NCBI RefSeq assembly: GCF_031454155.1
Contig: NZ_JAVDQG010000001.1
Span: 124,001-188,000, forward strand
Direction of reading: 5' to 3'
DNA length: 64,000 nt
From: Desmospora profundinema
Lineage (GTDB): Bacteria; Bacillota; Bacilli; Thermoactinomycetales; DSM-45169
The notes under the pieces were generated by a model. The model worked only from the letters and a program-made list of their open reading frames with translations, was not told where the DNA came from and made no database searches. Positions 16,922 through 25,944 of the stretch are shown piece by piece; position 1 is the stretch's first letter; each line of letters begins with the position of its first letter. Both the position numbers and the translations under genes were made by a program.

Positions 16922-17546
16922 ACCGGTTACCACCCGCCCGCAGGAAATTGAGGATCTCAGCTTTCAGATGATTACGGAGGAATTGGGCACTCACCCCTTT
17001 ACGGAGGAGCAGTTTCCGGTGGTTCAGCGGGTGATTCACGCTTCAGCCGATTTTGAACTGGGCAGGAGCCTGTTGTTTCACCCCCGTGCCGTCCAAGCCG
17101 GAGTGGAGGCGATTCGGAAGGGGCGTCCCATCGTCGCCGATGTGCAGATGGTTCAAGTAGGAATCAGCAAACCCCGCATTGAGCAGTTCGGTGGTGGTGT
17201 GCGTGTATACATCTCCGATTCCGACGTGGTGGAAGAGGCGAAACGCCTGGGAACCACCCGGGCCATTGTTTCCATGCGAAAAGCCGTGCGGGAGGCGGAA
17301 GGAGGCATTTTCGCCATCGGCAACGCCCCCACTGCGTTGCTGGAGTTGATTCGCTTGGTGAAGGAAGGAACCGCCCGTCCAGGCCTGATCGTGGGGGTGC
17401 CGGTCGGATTTGTCTCCGCGGCTGAGTCCAAGGAAGAGCTGGCAAAATTGGACATTCCCTTTATCACCAATCAGGGTCGGAAAGGAGGAAGCCCCACAGC
17501 GGTGGCGGCTGTCAACGCTTTATCCCTTTTAGCCGTTAAGGGATAA
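16905..17546 (+). CDS. cbiC: Cobalt-precorrin-8 methylmutase
   Basis: A 213-residue mutase moving the methyl group from C11 to C12 to give cobyrinic acid. RVIHASADFELGRSLLFHP contains the family catalytic His, followed by VDVQMV-like IVADVQMVQVGISKP and FAIGNAPTALLELIRL (the IGNAPTAL signature), and GVPVGFVSAAESKEEL. The ATG after AGGAGAGGAGCAACCACC gives family length, so the longer upstream reading is rejected. It overlaps cbiJ. Confidence 0.95.
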   Translation: MSQGFKPVTTRPQEIEDLSFQMITEELGTHPFTEEQFPVVQRVIHASADFELGRSLLFHPRAVQAGVEAIRKGRPIVADVQMVQVGISKPRIEQFGGGVRVYISDSDVVEEAKRLGTTRAIVSMRKAVREAEGGIFAIGNAPTALLELIRLVKEGTARPGLIVGVPVGFVSAAESKEELAKLDIPFITNQGRKGGSPTAVAAVNALSLLAVKG

Positions 17547-17561
17547 GATTGGGGAGAGGCG

Positions 17562-18668
17562 ATGAAAAAGCAGGCGGAAGAGAAGGACCCGGCCAAGATG
17601 CGTCACGGTTATACGACGGGAGCTTGCGCCGCCGCTGCGACGAAGGCGGCGCTCCTCTCTCTGATGACGGGTAGCCCCTGTTCAGAGGTGAATATCCTTC
17701 TGCCCGTCGGCCGGAGAGTTGCTTTCTCCATCGAGGAAACCAGCTTCTCCGAAGGGAGCGCCGCCTGCAGTGTCATCAAGGACGCGGGGGATGATCCAGA
17801 TGCCACTCATGGGGCGAAGATCGTCTCAACGGTGGCTTGGGTGCGAAAGAAAGGTCTCCATTTGGACGGAGGGATTGGCGTGGGCCGGGTGACCAAACCG
17901 GGATTGCCGGTCCCGGTGGGTGAAGCGGCCATCAATCCGGTACCGCGGAAGATGATTGCTCAGGTTGTAACGGAAGTGTTGGCGGAACTGGGAGAGGAGC
18001 GGGGAGTGCATGTGGTGATCTCCGTGCCCGCAGGAGAGGAAATAGCAAAAAAAACTTTGAATGAACGACTGGGAATTGTGGGCGGAATCTCCATTCTGGG
18101 GACGAGGGGGACGGTCGTCCCTTTTTCCACCTCCGCCTATCGGGCCAGCGTGGTCCAGGCGATCTCCGTTGCCCGCGCCAATGGCTGCGACCATCTGGTA
18201 CTAACCACAGGCGGAAGCAGTGAAAAGCATGCGATGAAGCTGTACCCCGACCTACCGTCCGAAGCCTTCATCCAGATGGGGGATTTCGTCGGATTTGCCT
18301 TAAAACACGCCAAGCGGTTAGAGGCAAAACGGGTAACGCTCGTCGGTATGATGGGGAAGTTTTCAAAAGTGGCTCAGGGCGTCATGATGGTTCATTCCAA
18401 AAGTGCACCGGTCGACTTCGGCTTTCTGGCGGCGGTGGCGGAGGAGGTGGGGGCGCCTTTCGATTTGGTGGAAGAAGTAAGAGGAGCCAATACCGCCACC
18501 CAAGCGGGGCAACTGATGGAAGAAGCGGGGTATTCCGATTATTTTTCCACCTTGAGCCGCTATGTCTGCCGCCAGGCATCCCGCCATGTGGGAGGCGGCC
18601 TCCATCTGGAGACGGTGCTGGTGAAAATGAAGGGAGAATGGCTGGGAAGGGCGGAAATGGCTCCATGA
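17562..18668 (+). CDS. cbiD: Cobalt-precorrin-5B C1-methyltransferase
   Basis: A 368-residue SAM-dependent methyltransferase specific to the anaerobic pathway. HGYTTGACAAAATKAALLSL is the CbiD N-terminal signature, GIGVGRVTKPGLPVPVGEAA the central block, and LGTRGTVVPFSTSAYRASV with VTLVGMMGKFSKVAQGVMM the downstream blocks. The presence of cbiD rather than cobF supports the oxygen-independent route. It ends in an ATGA overlap with cbiET. Confidence 0.95.
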   Translation: MKKQAEEKDPAKMRHGYTTGACAAAATKAALLSLMTGSPCSEVNILLPVGRRVAFSIEETSFSEGSAACSVIKDAGDDPDATHGAKIVSTVAWVRKKGLHLDGGIGVGRVTKPGLPVPVGEAAINPVPRKMIAQVVTEVLAELGEERGVHVVISVPAGEEIAKKTLNERLGIVGGISILGTRGTVVPFSTSAYRASVVQAISVARANGCDHLVLTTGGSSEKHAMKLYPDLPSEAFIQMGDFVGFALKHAKRLEAKRVTLVGMMGKFSKVAQGVMMVHSKSAPVDFGFLAAVAEEVGAPFDLVEEVRGANTATQAGQLMEEAGYSDYFSTLSRYVCRQASRHVGGGLHLETVLVKMKGEWLGRAEMAP

Positions 18669-19909
18669 ACAAAGTGAAAGTGATCGGGATCGGAGATGAC
18701 GGGAAAAACGGACTGTTTCCTCATTACCGTCAATGGATCGAAGAGGCGGAAGTATTGGCGGGGGGCGGGCGGCAGTTGGCGTTCTTCCCGGAGCATCCAG
18801 GAGAGAAGATCATCCTTGGAAAAGGAATCCGTGCCACTTTAGAACGGATTGCCGGTTTCAATACCACCCGCCGGGTGGTCGTACTGGCCTCGGGCGACCC
18901 CCTGTTTTATGGAGTGGCCGGTTTGGTGGTACGGGTGTTGGGTGTGGAGAACGTGGAGGTTCATCCTCATCTGAGTTCGTTGCAATTGGCGTTTGCCCGT
19001 ATGGGAGAAAGTTGGCAAAAGGCTCACGTGGAGAGTGTCCACGGTCGAACCATGCAGGGATTAGCCCAGCGGCTGGATGGAAAGGAAACGGTGGCGGTAT
19101 TGACGGACGAGTTCCATACACCTGCGGCAATCGCCCGCTATCTGCTCCGGTTCGGGATGGATGAGTACCGGGCATTTGTGGCGGAGAATCTGGGCGGTCC
19201 TGAAGAGCGGTGCGGGTGGCTGGATTTGCATGAGATGGCGACCGCCGATTTTTCGACCCTCAATGTCGTCATCTTGAAGCGGGCGAAAGGATTTGCGTCG
19301 CCACGCTGGGAACTGGGGATCGACGATCACCATTTTTCACAGCGCAAGCCGGAGAAAGGGCTGATCACGAAAAAGGAAGTACGGGTGATCAGCCTGTCTG
19401 AGATGAAGCTGGCCCCGACCAGCGTCGTGTGGGACATCGGGGCCGGGTCGGGTTCCGTTTCGGTGGAAGCGGCCAAACTGGCCCCGTTCGGGCAGGTGTT
19501 CGCTGTGGAGAAAAATGAGGCGGACCTTGAAAACATCGAAGCCAACCGGATCAAGTTCCGCACCGACTTTACCGTCTTGCACGCCAAAGCTCCAGAAGGA
19601 CTGGAGGATTGGCCGGATCCCGATGCGGTTTTTATCGGTGGAAGCGGCGGGGAGTTGGGTGACTTAATCCGACTCTGTGCGAAACAGTTACGACCGGCAG
19701 GACGGATCGTGGTCAACGCCGCCACTTTAGAAACGTTGACCCGGACCCTGGATTTTTTTCGGGAGGAGGGGTTGGTTTTTCGAATCACCATGCTGCAGGC
19801 TGCCCGCAGCAAGCCGATTCTCTCCATGACGCGGTTGGAAGGGCTGAATCCCGTCTACATCATCTGCGGATTTCGGGAGGAAGATCGTAAGAAGGAGGAA
19901 AACAAGTGA
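18665..19909 (+). CDS. cbiET: Cobalt-precorrin-7 C5-methyltransferase / precorrin-8 C15-methyltransferase (decarboxylating) fusion
   Basis: A 414-residue bifunctional enzyme equivalent to CobL. Residues 1-210 form the CbiE domain (VKVIGIGDDGKNGLFPHYRQ, VVVLASGDPLFYGVAG); residues about 225-405 form the CbiT Rossmann methyltransferase (VVWDIGAGSGSVSVEAAKLA, DAVFIGGSGGELGDL). Together they methylate C5 and C15 and remove the C12 acetate carboxyl group. The start overlaps the cbiD stop (ATGA) and the end overlaps cbiL (GTGA), so translation is probably coupled. Confidence 0.95.
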   Translation: MNKVKVIGIGDDGKNGLFPHYRQWIEEAEVLAGGGRQLAFFPEHPGEKIILGKGIRATLERIAGFNTTRRVVVLASGDPLFYGVAGLVVRVLGVENVEVHPHLSSLQLAFARMGESWQKAHVESVHGRTMQGLAQRLDGKETVAVLTDEFHTPAAIARYLLRFGMDEYRAFVAENLGGPEERCGWLDLHEMATADFSTLNVVILKRAKGFASPRWELGIDDHHFSQRKPEKGLITKKEVRVISLSEMKLAPTSVVWDIGAGSGSVSVEAAKLAPFGQVFAVEKNEADLENIEANRIKFRTDFTVLHAKAPEGLEDWPDPDAVFIGGSGGELGDLIRLCAKQLRPAGRIVVNAATLETLTRTLDFFREEGLVFRITMLQAARSKPILSMTRLEGLNPVYIICGFREEDRKKEENK

Positions 19910-20634
19910 GTGTACAAGCGGAACCGGCTGTTATCGGCCAGTTATACGGGGTGGGAATCGGACCGGGAGACCCGGAACTGATTACGGTCAAGGCATTTCG
20001 GCTGATGAAGGAAACGCCGGTGATCGCGTACCCCAAGAAACGGATGGGAGAAAAAAGCTATGCCCTGACGATTGCGGAAACCTACATCAACCCGACGGAA
20101 AAAGAGATGCTGGGGCTGGTCTTTCCCATGACCCGCGACCGGGAAGTGCTAGAGAGGGAGTGGGATCGGACCGTGGACGCTGTCTGGGAACACCTCTCCC
20201 GAGGCAAAAACGTCGCTTTTGTGACGGAGGGAGATCCCATGCTGTACAGCACGTTCATCCATCTGAGCCGCCGCCTTCGACAACGACACCCCGGTGTGGA
20301 TGTTTTTTCGGTGCCGGGGATTTCCTCCATCAATGGAGCGGCTTCCCGTCTCGATCTTCCCTTGGCCGACGGGGACGAGCAGGTGGCGATCATCCCGGCG
20401 ACGGAGGATCGGGAGCGGATGAAAAAGGCTCTCCAGGATCACGACGCCGTGGTGTTTCTCAAAGTGGCCAAAGTGATGGATCTCATGATCGACCTCCTGA
20501 AAGAGATGGAATTAACCGACCGGGCGATGGTGGCGGCTAAAGTCACCTCCGACCAGGAGCGGATCTGGAGGCGGGTGGAAGAGCTCAAAGGGCAGAACCC
20601 CGGCTATCTGACGTTGATGGTGGTGAGAAAATGA
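19906..20634 (+). CDS. cbiL: Cobalt-precorrin-2 C20-methyltransferase
   Basis: A 242-residue SAM-dependent methyltransferase. LYGVGIGPGDPELITVKAF is the N-terminal signature shared by CobI/CbiL, with VAFVTEGDPMLYSTFIHLS and SVPGISSINGAASRLDLPLA downstream. The GTG start overlaps the cbiET stop by 4 bp and has AAGGAGGAAAACAA upstream. It ends in an ATGA overlap with cbiF. Length is normal. Confidence 0.94.
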   Translation: MSVQAEPAVIGQLYGVGIGPGDPELITVKAFRLMKETPVIAYPKKRMGEKSYALTIAETYINPTEKEMLGLVFPMTRDREVLEREWDRTVDAVWEHLSRGKNVAFVTEGDPMLYSTFIHLSRRLRQRHPGVDVFSVPGISSINGAASRLDLPLADGDEQVAIIPATEDRERMKKALQDHDAVVFLKVAKVMDLMIDLLKEMELTDRAMVAAKVTSDQERIWRRVEELKGQNPGYLTLMVVRK

Positions 20635-21428
20635 ATGTCTTGGAAGCCAAAGTGTACATCGTGGGAGCGGGACCGGGGGATCCCGACCTAATCACCGTCA
20701 AGGGAGAACGGATTTTAAGAGGAGCGGATGTGGTTTTGTACACCGATTCCCTGGTAAATGAGGATCTGATCGCCCGTGCCCGGCCTGACGCCCTGATCCT
20801 GAAGAGTGCCGGTATGGCCCTGGAGGAAATCGTGGAACGGATGGCGTCCCAGGTAGAGCAGGGAAAGAGCGTCGCTCGCATCCATACCGGGGATCCGGCG
20901 GTTTACGGGGCGATTTTCGAACAGATGGCACAGTTGAAAAACCGTTCCATTCCTTATGAAATCGTACCGGGGGTGAGCTCGGTTTTTGCGGCGGCAGCCG
21001 TGCTGGGGGCGGAACTGACGGTCCCCGAATTGACGCAGACAGTGATCCTCACCCGGGCAGAAGGCAGGACTCCGGTTCCCGAAAAGGAGAAACTGCGGGA
21101 TTTGGCTTCCCATCATGCCACCCTGGCTTTATTTTTAAGTGCGACTCTGACCAAAAAAGTGGTGCGGGAGTTGTTGGATGCCGGCTGGTCAGAGGAGACA
21201 CCCGTCGCCGTCGTCCAGCGGGCGACATGGCCGGATGAGCGGATTGTCCGTTCCACCCTCCGTCACTTGGACGAAGACCTGCGGCGGGCCGGCATCCGCA
21301 GTCATGCCATGATTCTCGCTGGCTGGGCTTTGGACGAAAAGCTGGCGGAACGGGGACAGGCTTATCGTTCCAAGCTGTATGACAAAACCTTTACCCACGG
21401 ATACCGAAAGGGGGCGAACCGGCCATGA
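20631..21428 (+). CDS. cbiF: Cobalt-precorrin-4 C11-methyltransferase
   Basis: A 265-residue SAM-dependent methyltransferase (CobM/CbiF). VYIVGAGPGDPDLITVKGER is followed by RIHTGDPAVYGAIFEQM, VPGVSSVFAAAAVLGAELT and PELTQTVILTRAEGRTPVPE, the last being distinctive of the C11 enzyme. It overlaps both neighbours by 4 bp, as expected in a tightly packed operon. Confidence 0.95.
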   Translation: MNVLEAKVYIVGAGPGDPDLITVKGERILRGADVVLYTDSLVNEDLIARARPDALILKSAGMALEEIVERMASQVEQGKSVARIHTGDPAVYGAIFEQMAQLKNRSIPYEIVPGVSSVFAAAAVLGAELTVPELTQTVILTRAEGRTPVPEKEKLRDLASHHATLALFLSATLTKKVVRELLDAGWSEETPVAVVQRATWPDERIVRSTLRHLDEDLRRAGIRSHAMILAGWALDEKLAERGQAYRSKLYDKTFTHGYRKGANRP

Positions 21429-22534
21429 GCGGCAAAGTGGCCGTAGCGGCGATCACCAAACATGGGGTGCAGCTGGGCCGTAAGCTGGCGGAGGCGCTTC
21501 CAAACGGTGACCTCTATTATATGGAAAAGTTTAAGCAAGGGGATGAAGAAGAGCGAGGGATCCGCTTTTTTACCGGATCGGTCCGCAAGATCCTGCCTGA
21601 ACTGTTTCGCCGCTATGACGGTCTGGTTCTTTTCATCTCTCTGGGAGCCGTGGTGCGGATGATCGCCCCGATCCTGAAGGACAAAAAGACCGATCCCGCC
21701 GTTGTTGTGGTGGATGATCGGGCGGAACATGTCATCAGTGTCCTGTCGGGCCACCTGGGAGGGGCCAATGAATTAACCCGGCAGGTGGCGGCAGCGTTGG
21801 AGGCGCGTCCGGTCATCACCACAGCGTCCGACGTGCAGCAGACGATACCCGTGGATTTATTCGGTCATTCCTTCGGTTGGGAAATCGAGAGTTTTGAACG
21901 GGCGACCCCGGTGAGCGCTGCCGTCGTCAACGAAGAACCGGTGGCCTTGATCCAGGAGTCGGGGGAAACGGGCTGGTGGACCTATGAAAAACCTCTCCCA
22001 TCCCATATCCGGGTGTATCGTTCCACGAAAGAAGCGAATACGGCCTCCTTCCACGCCGCTTTGGTCGTCACTCACCGTCTGTTGAGTGCAGAGGAGGAGC
22101 AGGCCTTTTTAAGCAACGGCGTCCTATACCGGCCCAAAGTGATCGTATTGGGAATCGGGTGCAACCGGGGGACATCCCTGGAAGAGATCGAGTCAGTGGT
22201 GATGGAGTCCCTGCAAGAGTGTGGATTTTCCCATAAAAGTGTTCGCAACATCGCCACCATCGACTTAAAGAAGGATGAACCGGGACTTCTGGCTTTGTGC
22301 GATCGATACGGATGGCCGTTGACCGTCTATTCCCCCGATGAACTAAATCGGGTAAAGCTGAAAAATCCCTCGGAGACGGTTTATAAATACACCGGTGCTT
22401 ATGGCGTAAGCGAGCCTGCCGCTCTTCTTTCCGCCGGGGCCCGTGACTGGTTGCTGGAGAAGAAAAAGTCCGGCAACGTCACGATATCCATTGCGATGGT
22501 GGATCACGCGAACCAAAGGGAGGGCGTCCGATGA
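21425..22534 (+). CDS. cbiG: Cobalt-precorrin-5A hydrolase
   Basis: A 369-residue enzyme that opens the delta-lactone of cobalt-precorrin-5A, releasing acetaldehyde. N-terminal KVAVAAITKHGVQLGRKLAE, central VVVDDRAEHVISVLSGHLGG (HVISVLSGHLGGAN is the family signature), and C-terminal VIVLGIGCNRGTSLEEIES with YKYTGAYGVSEPAALLSAG are all present. It overlaps cbiF and cbiA by 4 bp. Confidence 0.95.
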   Translation: MSGKVAVAAITKHGVQLGRKLAEALPNGDLYYMEKFKQGDEEERGIRFFTGSVRKILPELFRRYDGLVLFISLGAVVRMIAPILKDKKTDPAVVVVDDRAEHVISVLSGHLGGANELTRQVAAALEARPVITTASDVQQTIPVDLFGHSFGWEIESFERATPVSAAVVNEEPVALIQESGETGWWTYEKPLPSHIRVYRSTKEANTASFHAALVVTHRLLSAEEEQAFLSNGVLYRPKVIVLGIGCNRGTSLEEIESVVMESLQECGFSHKSVRNIATIDLKKDEPGLLALCDRYGWPLTVYSPDELNRVKLKNPSETVYKYTGAYGVSEPAALLSAGARDWLLEKKKSGNVTISIAMVDHANQREGVR

Positions 22535-23937
22535 AGATGCAGACTCGCCCCCGCCTCATCATTGCCGGCACGGGCAGCGGTGTGGGGAAGACCACCCTCA
22601 CCTTGGGGCTGATGGCCGCTTTCTCCCGTCGAAATCGACAGGTGCAGGGGTTTAAGATCGGTCCGGATTATATCGATCCCAGTTATCACACGGTGGTCAC
22701 CGGCCGCCCCTCCCGCAATCTGGACACCTGGATGGTGGAACCGGATCGGATGAAAGAGATTTTCCTGAAGGGAAGTGAAGGGGCGGATTTGTCGGTGATC
22801 GAGGGGGTGATGGGGCTCTATGACGGCAAGGATCCTTTGCGCGACGAGGGCAGCACGGCCGATATCGCGATCCGCCTGGAGAGTCCGGTCATCTTGGTGG
22901 TCAATATTCACAGCATGGCAAGAAGCGCCGCCGCTGTCGTCATGGGGTATCAAAATCTGAATGATCGGGTACCGATTGCGGGAGTCATCGTGAATCGAGC
23001 CGGCAGCGAAGGCCATTACCGGCTGGCAAAGGCAGCGATTGAACAAGAATGCAACATTCCGGTGGTGGGATGGCTCGGTCGGGATGAACGGCTGCAGATT
23101 CCGGAACGTCACCTCGGGTTGGTACCGGCGGTGGAACGGGGGGAGCTGAATCCGTTGTTCGACACACTGGCGGAAGTGGTGGAGAAAAACGTGGATCTGG
23201 ATCAATTGCAGGCATTGGCAAACCAGGCTCCTCCCTTGGCGGAACCGGATTCCGCCCTCTTTTCATTGCCGGTTCGGGAAGTGGAGGAGTATCAACCGAT
23301 CATCGCCGTTGCCCGTGACGCCGCCTTTAATTTTTATTACCCGGAAAATTTGGATCTGCTGGAGAGAATGGGGGCGGATTTACGCTTCTTTCAGCCGTTG
23401 GAAGGGGAGAAAGTCCCGGAAGAGGCGGACGGTCTAATGATCGGAGGCGGATTTCCCGAAGAATTTGTCGACCGTCTGGCACGGGAGGATGAGGTAAAAG
23501 CCTCCATCCGGGAGCGGATTGAAAAAGGGATGCCCGCCTATGCGGAATGTGGGGGCTACATGTATTTGTGTGAAAGGATGATTACGCATACGGGAGAAAC
23601 CTATCCGATGGTGGGCGTCATTCCTGCCGTAGTAAAAATGCAGCAACGGCTGGCGGCTCTGGGTTATCGGGAGGTACGGGCGTTAAGCGATACCGTCCTC
23701 TTAAAAAAAGGGGAGACGGCTCGGGGACACGAATTTCATTATTCCACCCTGGACCTCACCCTGCCGGATCCCCCGTATGCTTATGAGAGCCAGGGGAGGC
23801 GGGGGAGTCACCGGGAAGGGTATGCTGCCGGCTCCCTGTTGGCAGGATACACCCATTTGCATTTTGCTTCCAACCCTTCCATGGTTCAACGATGGATGGA
23901 GCATTGCCGCCGCTATCATATGTTTCGCTCGGATTAG
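22531..23937 (+). CDS. cbiA: Cobyrinic acid a,c-diamide synthase
   Basis: A 468-residue glutamine amidotransferase that amidates the a and c carboxylates of cobyrinic acid. LIIAGTGSGVGKTTLTLGLM is the P-loop; KIGPDYIDPSYHTVVTGRPS and VIEGVMGLYDGKDP follow. The amidotransferase domain carries the nucleophile Cys in PAYAECGGYMYLCERM near residue 338. It is the last gene of the packed cob run, followed within a few bases by repeat copy C and a terminator. Genes cbiB, cobU, cobS and cobT are not nearby. Confidence 0.96.
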   Translation: MKMQTRPRLIIAGTGSGVGKTTLTLGLMAAFSRRNRQVQGFKIGPDYIDPSYHTVVTGRPSRNLDTWMVEPDRMKEIFLKGSEGADLSVIEGVMGLYDGKDPLRDEGSTADIAIRLESPVILVVNIHSMARSAAAVVMGYQNLNDRVPIAGVIVNRAGSEGHYRLAKAAIEQECNIPVVGWLGRDERLQIPERHLGLVPAVERGELNPLFDTLAEVVEKNVDLDQLQALANQAPPLAEPDSALFSLPVREVEEYQPIIAVARDAAFNFYYPENLDLLERMGADLRFFQPLEGEKVPEEADGLMIGGGFPEEFVDRLAREDEVKASIRERIEKGMPAYAECGGYMYLCERMITHTGETYPMVGVIPAVVKMQQRLAALGYREVRALSDTVLLKKGETARGHEFHYSTLDLTLPDPPYAYESQGRRGSHREGYAAGSLLAGYTHLHFASNPSMVQRWMEHCRRYHMFRSD

Positions 23938-23940
23938 TCT

Positions 23941-24146
23941 TAGTACTACAGTTGCATTTGTACGAAGAGTGTATAGGAGCGTGGGTTGGTCGGGCTGGCG
24001 GGTTGTCTTCGATCTCTTGCAAAAAGCGGCATAGCGAGACCGGAGCGAAGCGACCCAGGTGAGACTTGTGCTCTGTAAGTACAAAGGATCGCAGCCATAC
24101 CAACCCTCTCTTTTTCTCGGAAAAATAAATGACCAGACAGACCCTA
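23941..24146 (-). repeat. Interspersed repeat, copy C
   Basis: About 206 bp in the opposite orientation to A and B1, beginning three bases after the cbiA stop. Read on the minus strand it starts TAGGGTCTGTCTGGTCATTT (the A/B1 type of end) and finishes with the B2 type of end, GTACAAATGCAACTGTAGTA. It thus combines ends seen separately in B1 and B2. Two internal segments can pair imperfectly (CAACCC...GGGTTG), so the transcript may fold. Confidence 0.8.
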
Positions 24147-24161
24147 ATGAAAATCGGGTTT

Positions 24162-24198
24162 AAGCTGCTGATGGAGACAAAGTCAGTAGCTTTTTTTA
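24162..24198 (+). terminator. Rho-independent terminator of the cob cluster
   Basis: AGCTGCTGA / TCAGTAGCT stem (one mismatch) followed by seven T residues, on the plus strand after cbiA and repeat C. Confidence 0.75.
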
Positions 24199-24204
24199 GA
24201 TATC

Positions 24205-24237
24205 AAAAAAAGCCAGCCGGCGGAAGTGTGGCTGGCG
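24205..24237 (-). terminator. Rho-independent terminator of the phosphodiesterase gene
   Basis: GCCAGCC / GGCTGGC stem whose minus-strand transcript runs into seven U residues; it lies 14 bp past the stop of the minus-strand gene. Confidence 0.85.
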
Positions 24238-24250
24238 AAAGCAGGATCAA

Positions 24251-25855
24251 TCATGCATCGGTTCGTTCTACGGCGGGACGTCGATCCATCAAGTGAAGGA
24301 TATAATCCTTCAAGTCGACGATTCTAAGATTTTTCGGTTGTTGATCAGTTCCCGCGATGATGAGCGGGACGAGGGAATCGATACGATGGAGGGAGCCGTG
24401 ACCGCCGCCGCCTTTATGGGTGGGGGAGTGTTTGGCCACCAGCTCGTATCCGGGCTCCGGCGTCACCACCAGAAAGCGGCCGGGATGGGAGTGGAAAACT
24501 GCATAAAGGCGCATCAACCCGTCTGGATAATCCCTGTAGCTTAGGGTGCCATTACCCGGGTCGCCGGATAAATCGAGCGCTTCAAACTCCCCTTCCACTT
24601 CCCATGACTGGCCGTAGTCGTCTGTCCAGGCGGAACCGGGCCGGAAACGCAACTCCTTATTCCGAGGTTGGTGGCGGACCCGAATCCACCCCTCTTCCTC
24701 CCAGGCGAGGAGGTCGATGCGGTCGTCGCGCAAGCGATCCAAAATATCCGGGATAGCGATGGAATCCTTCAGTAAATAAATATAGGCCATCCGCTCGTTA
24801 ACGCACAGAACCAGGTCCGTTTCGGGGGTGGGTTGTTCCCCGGACGGGAGGATGCGGTAATCCTGCAGCATCTTGTGAAGCGGGATTAAGGGATCTTTGT
24901 CGTCGGGATGAATGCCCGTTTGTCCGCTGTCACCGCAAATCACCCACACATACTGGTGAAGGGCTTCTTCCCACGAATCAAACGTGTCCAACAATCCGGC
25001 GATTTCCCGGTCCAGCGTGCGAATGCCGCTTTGATCGGACGGCCCCTTGTCGTGCAGGGATTTGTCCAGATCCGGCAGATAGACAAATGTAAAGTCAGGC
25101 ATGCGGTCTTGTTTAATCAAGTAGCGAGAGACCGCCAACGGATACGAATCGCCCATCCCCAGACCGTTGGTAAGGCCGTCCGGAGTGGAGGTGATGCCTT
25201 GCAACGGGTTGGAAAACATGCCCAATGTAAGAAAGTCGGGCCCTTTCACCTTTACCTTGGAAGGGAGGGAAGTAAGGCCGGTCAACCATGGGGGGAAGGA
25301 GAGTACATGATCGGATTTTCCCCTGTACAACATGCCGTTGAACGATCCGCTGCGAAAGCCGCGGTCAGCCAGTTTTTCATATAAGGTGGGCACTTCCGGA
25401 TTGAGGTGGTCCCGGTTCAATCGAATGACGGCATCCTTCAGCCCTTGATTGATGCCGTCCCGCATCAGTTCACCGGCACCGGTGCCATAGTTGACAATCC
25501 GCTCTTCCTTGGTGTCATACCAGATCAAACCGGGAACCCGATGCCGGTTGGGATAGGTGCCGGTTAACAGAGAACTGTCGATGGTGACGGACATAGTGGG
25601 AAAGGAACTGACCAGATTCCGTTGATAATGCCCGTTTTGAATCAGGAACGCCAGGGCGGGAAGCTCCCCTTTTTTTACCCCTTCATCAATGGCATGGGAC
25701 ATAATGGAATCCACCATCAGCCAGATCACCTTTTTACGGCCGTCGTTCGCCTGCATGCGAGCGAGATCGTTTTCTTCCTGCTTGGGTTTGGTCCATAAAA
25801 AAATCAGGTATAGCAAGCCGAGGATTACCGCAATGACGAGTAACCACTTCAACAT
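24251..25855 (-). CDS. Membrane-anchored alkaline phosphatase superfamily / type I phosphodiesterase protein
   Basis: A 534-residue protein with one N-terminal hydrophobic anchor (residues 3-22) and the rest outside. VIWLMVDSIMSHAIDEGVK (about residue 45) supplies the first metal Asp; FPTMSVTIDSSLLTGTYPNR holds the Thr/Ser nucleophile region of nucleotide pyrophosphatase/phosphodiesterases; VICGDSGQTGIHPDDKD and HGSLHRIDSLVPLIIAG carry the later metal ligands. The ideal substrate (nucleotide, phospholipid or other diester) cannot be read from sequence. The start follows AGGTGG. It is divergent from the thioesterase gene, with a FadR-like box between them. Confidence 0.82.
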   Translation of the reverse strand: MLKWLLVIAVILGLLYLIFLWTKPKQEENDLARMQANDGRKKVIWLMVDSIMSHAIDEGVKKGELPALAFLIQNGHYQRNLVSSFPTMSVTIDSSLLTGTYPNRHRVPGLIWYDTKEERIVNYGTGAGELMRDGINQGLKDAVIRLNRDHLNPEVPTLYEKLADRGFRSGSFNGMLYRGKSDHVLSFPPWLTGLTSLPSKVKVKGPDFLTLGMFSNPLQGITSTPDGLTNGLGMGDSYPLAVSRYLIKQDRMPDFTFVYLPDLDKSLHDKGPSDQSGIRTLDREIAGLLDTFDSWEEALHQYVWVICGDSGQTGIHPDDKDPLIPLHKMLQDYRILPSGEQPTPETDLVLCVNERMAYIYLLKDSIAIPDILDRLRDDRIDLLAWEEEGWIRVRHQPRNKELRFRPGSAWTDDYGQSWEVEGEFEALDLSGDPGNGTLSYRDYPDGLMRLYAVFHSHPGRFLVVTPEPGYELVAKHSPTHKGGGGHGSLHRIDSLVPLIIAGTDQQPKNLRIVDLKDYILHLMDRRPAVERTDA

Positions 25856-25924
25856 AAAACCACCTGCTCTTTTATCGGTTATCCAAATGTTGCCTTTCCT
25901 TTGGAGGTTTTATGCATCTCATTT

Positions 25925-25944
25925 ATGAATGACTACTCATTCAT
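25925..25944. promoter_or_regulatory. FadR-type operator
   Basis: ATGAATGACTACTCATTCAT is a perfect 8-bp inverted repeat with a 4-bp spacer and fits the B. subtilis FadR (YsiA) consensus TGAATGANTANTCATTCA. It overlaps the -35 position of the thioesterase promoter and lies about 70 bp from the divergent phosphodiesterase gene. Confidence 0.8.

Noticed and set aside
22985-24103. Minus-strand open frames across the end of cbiA
   Set aside because: They are antisense to cbiA and extend into repeat copy C, with no independent support.
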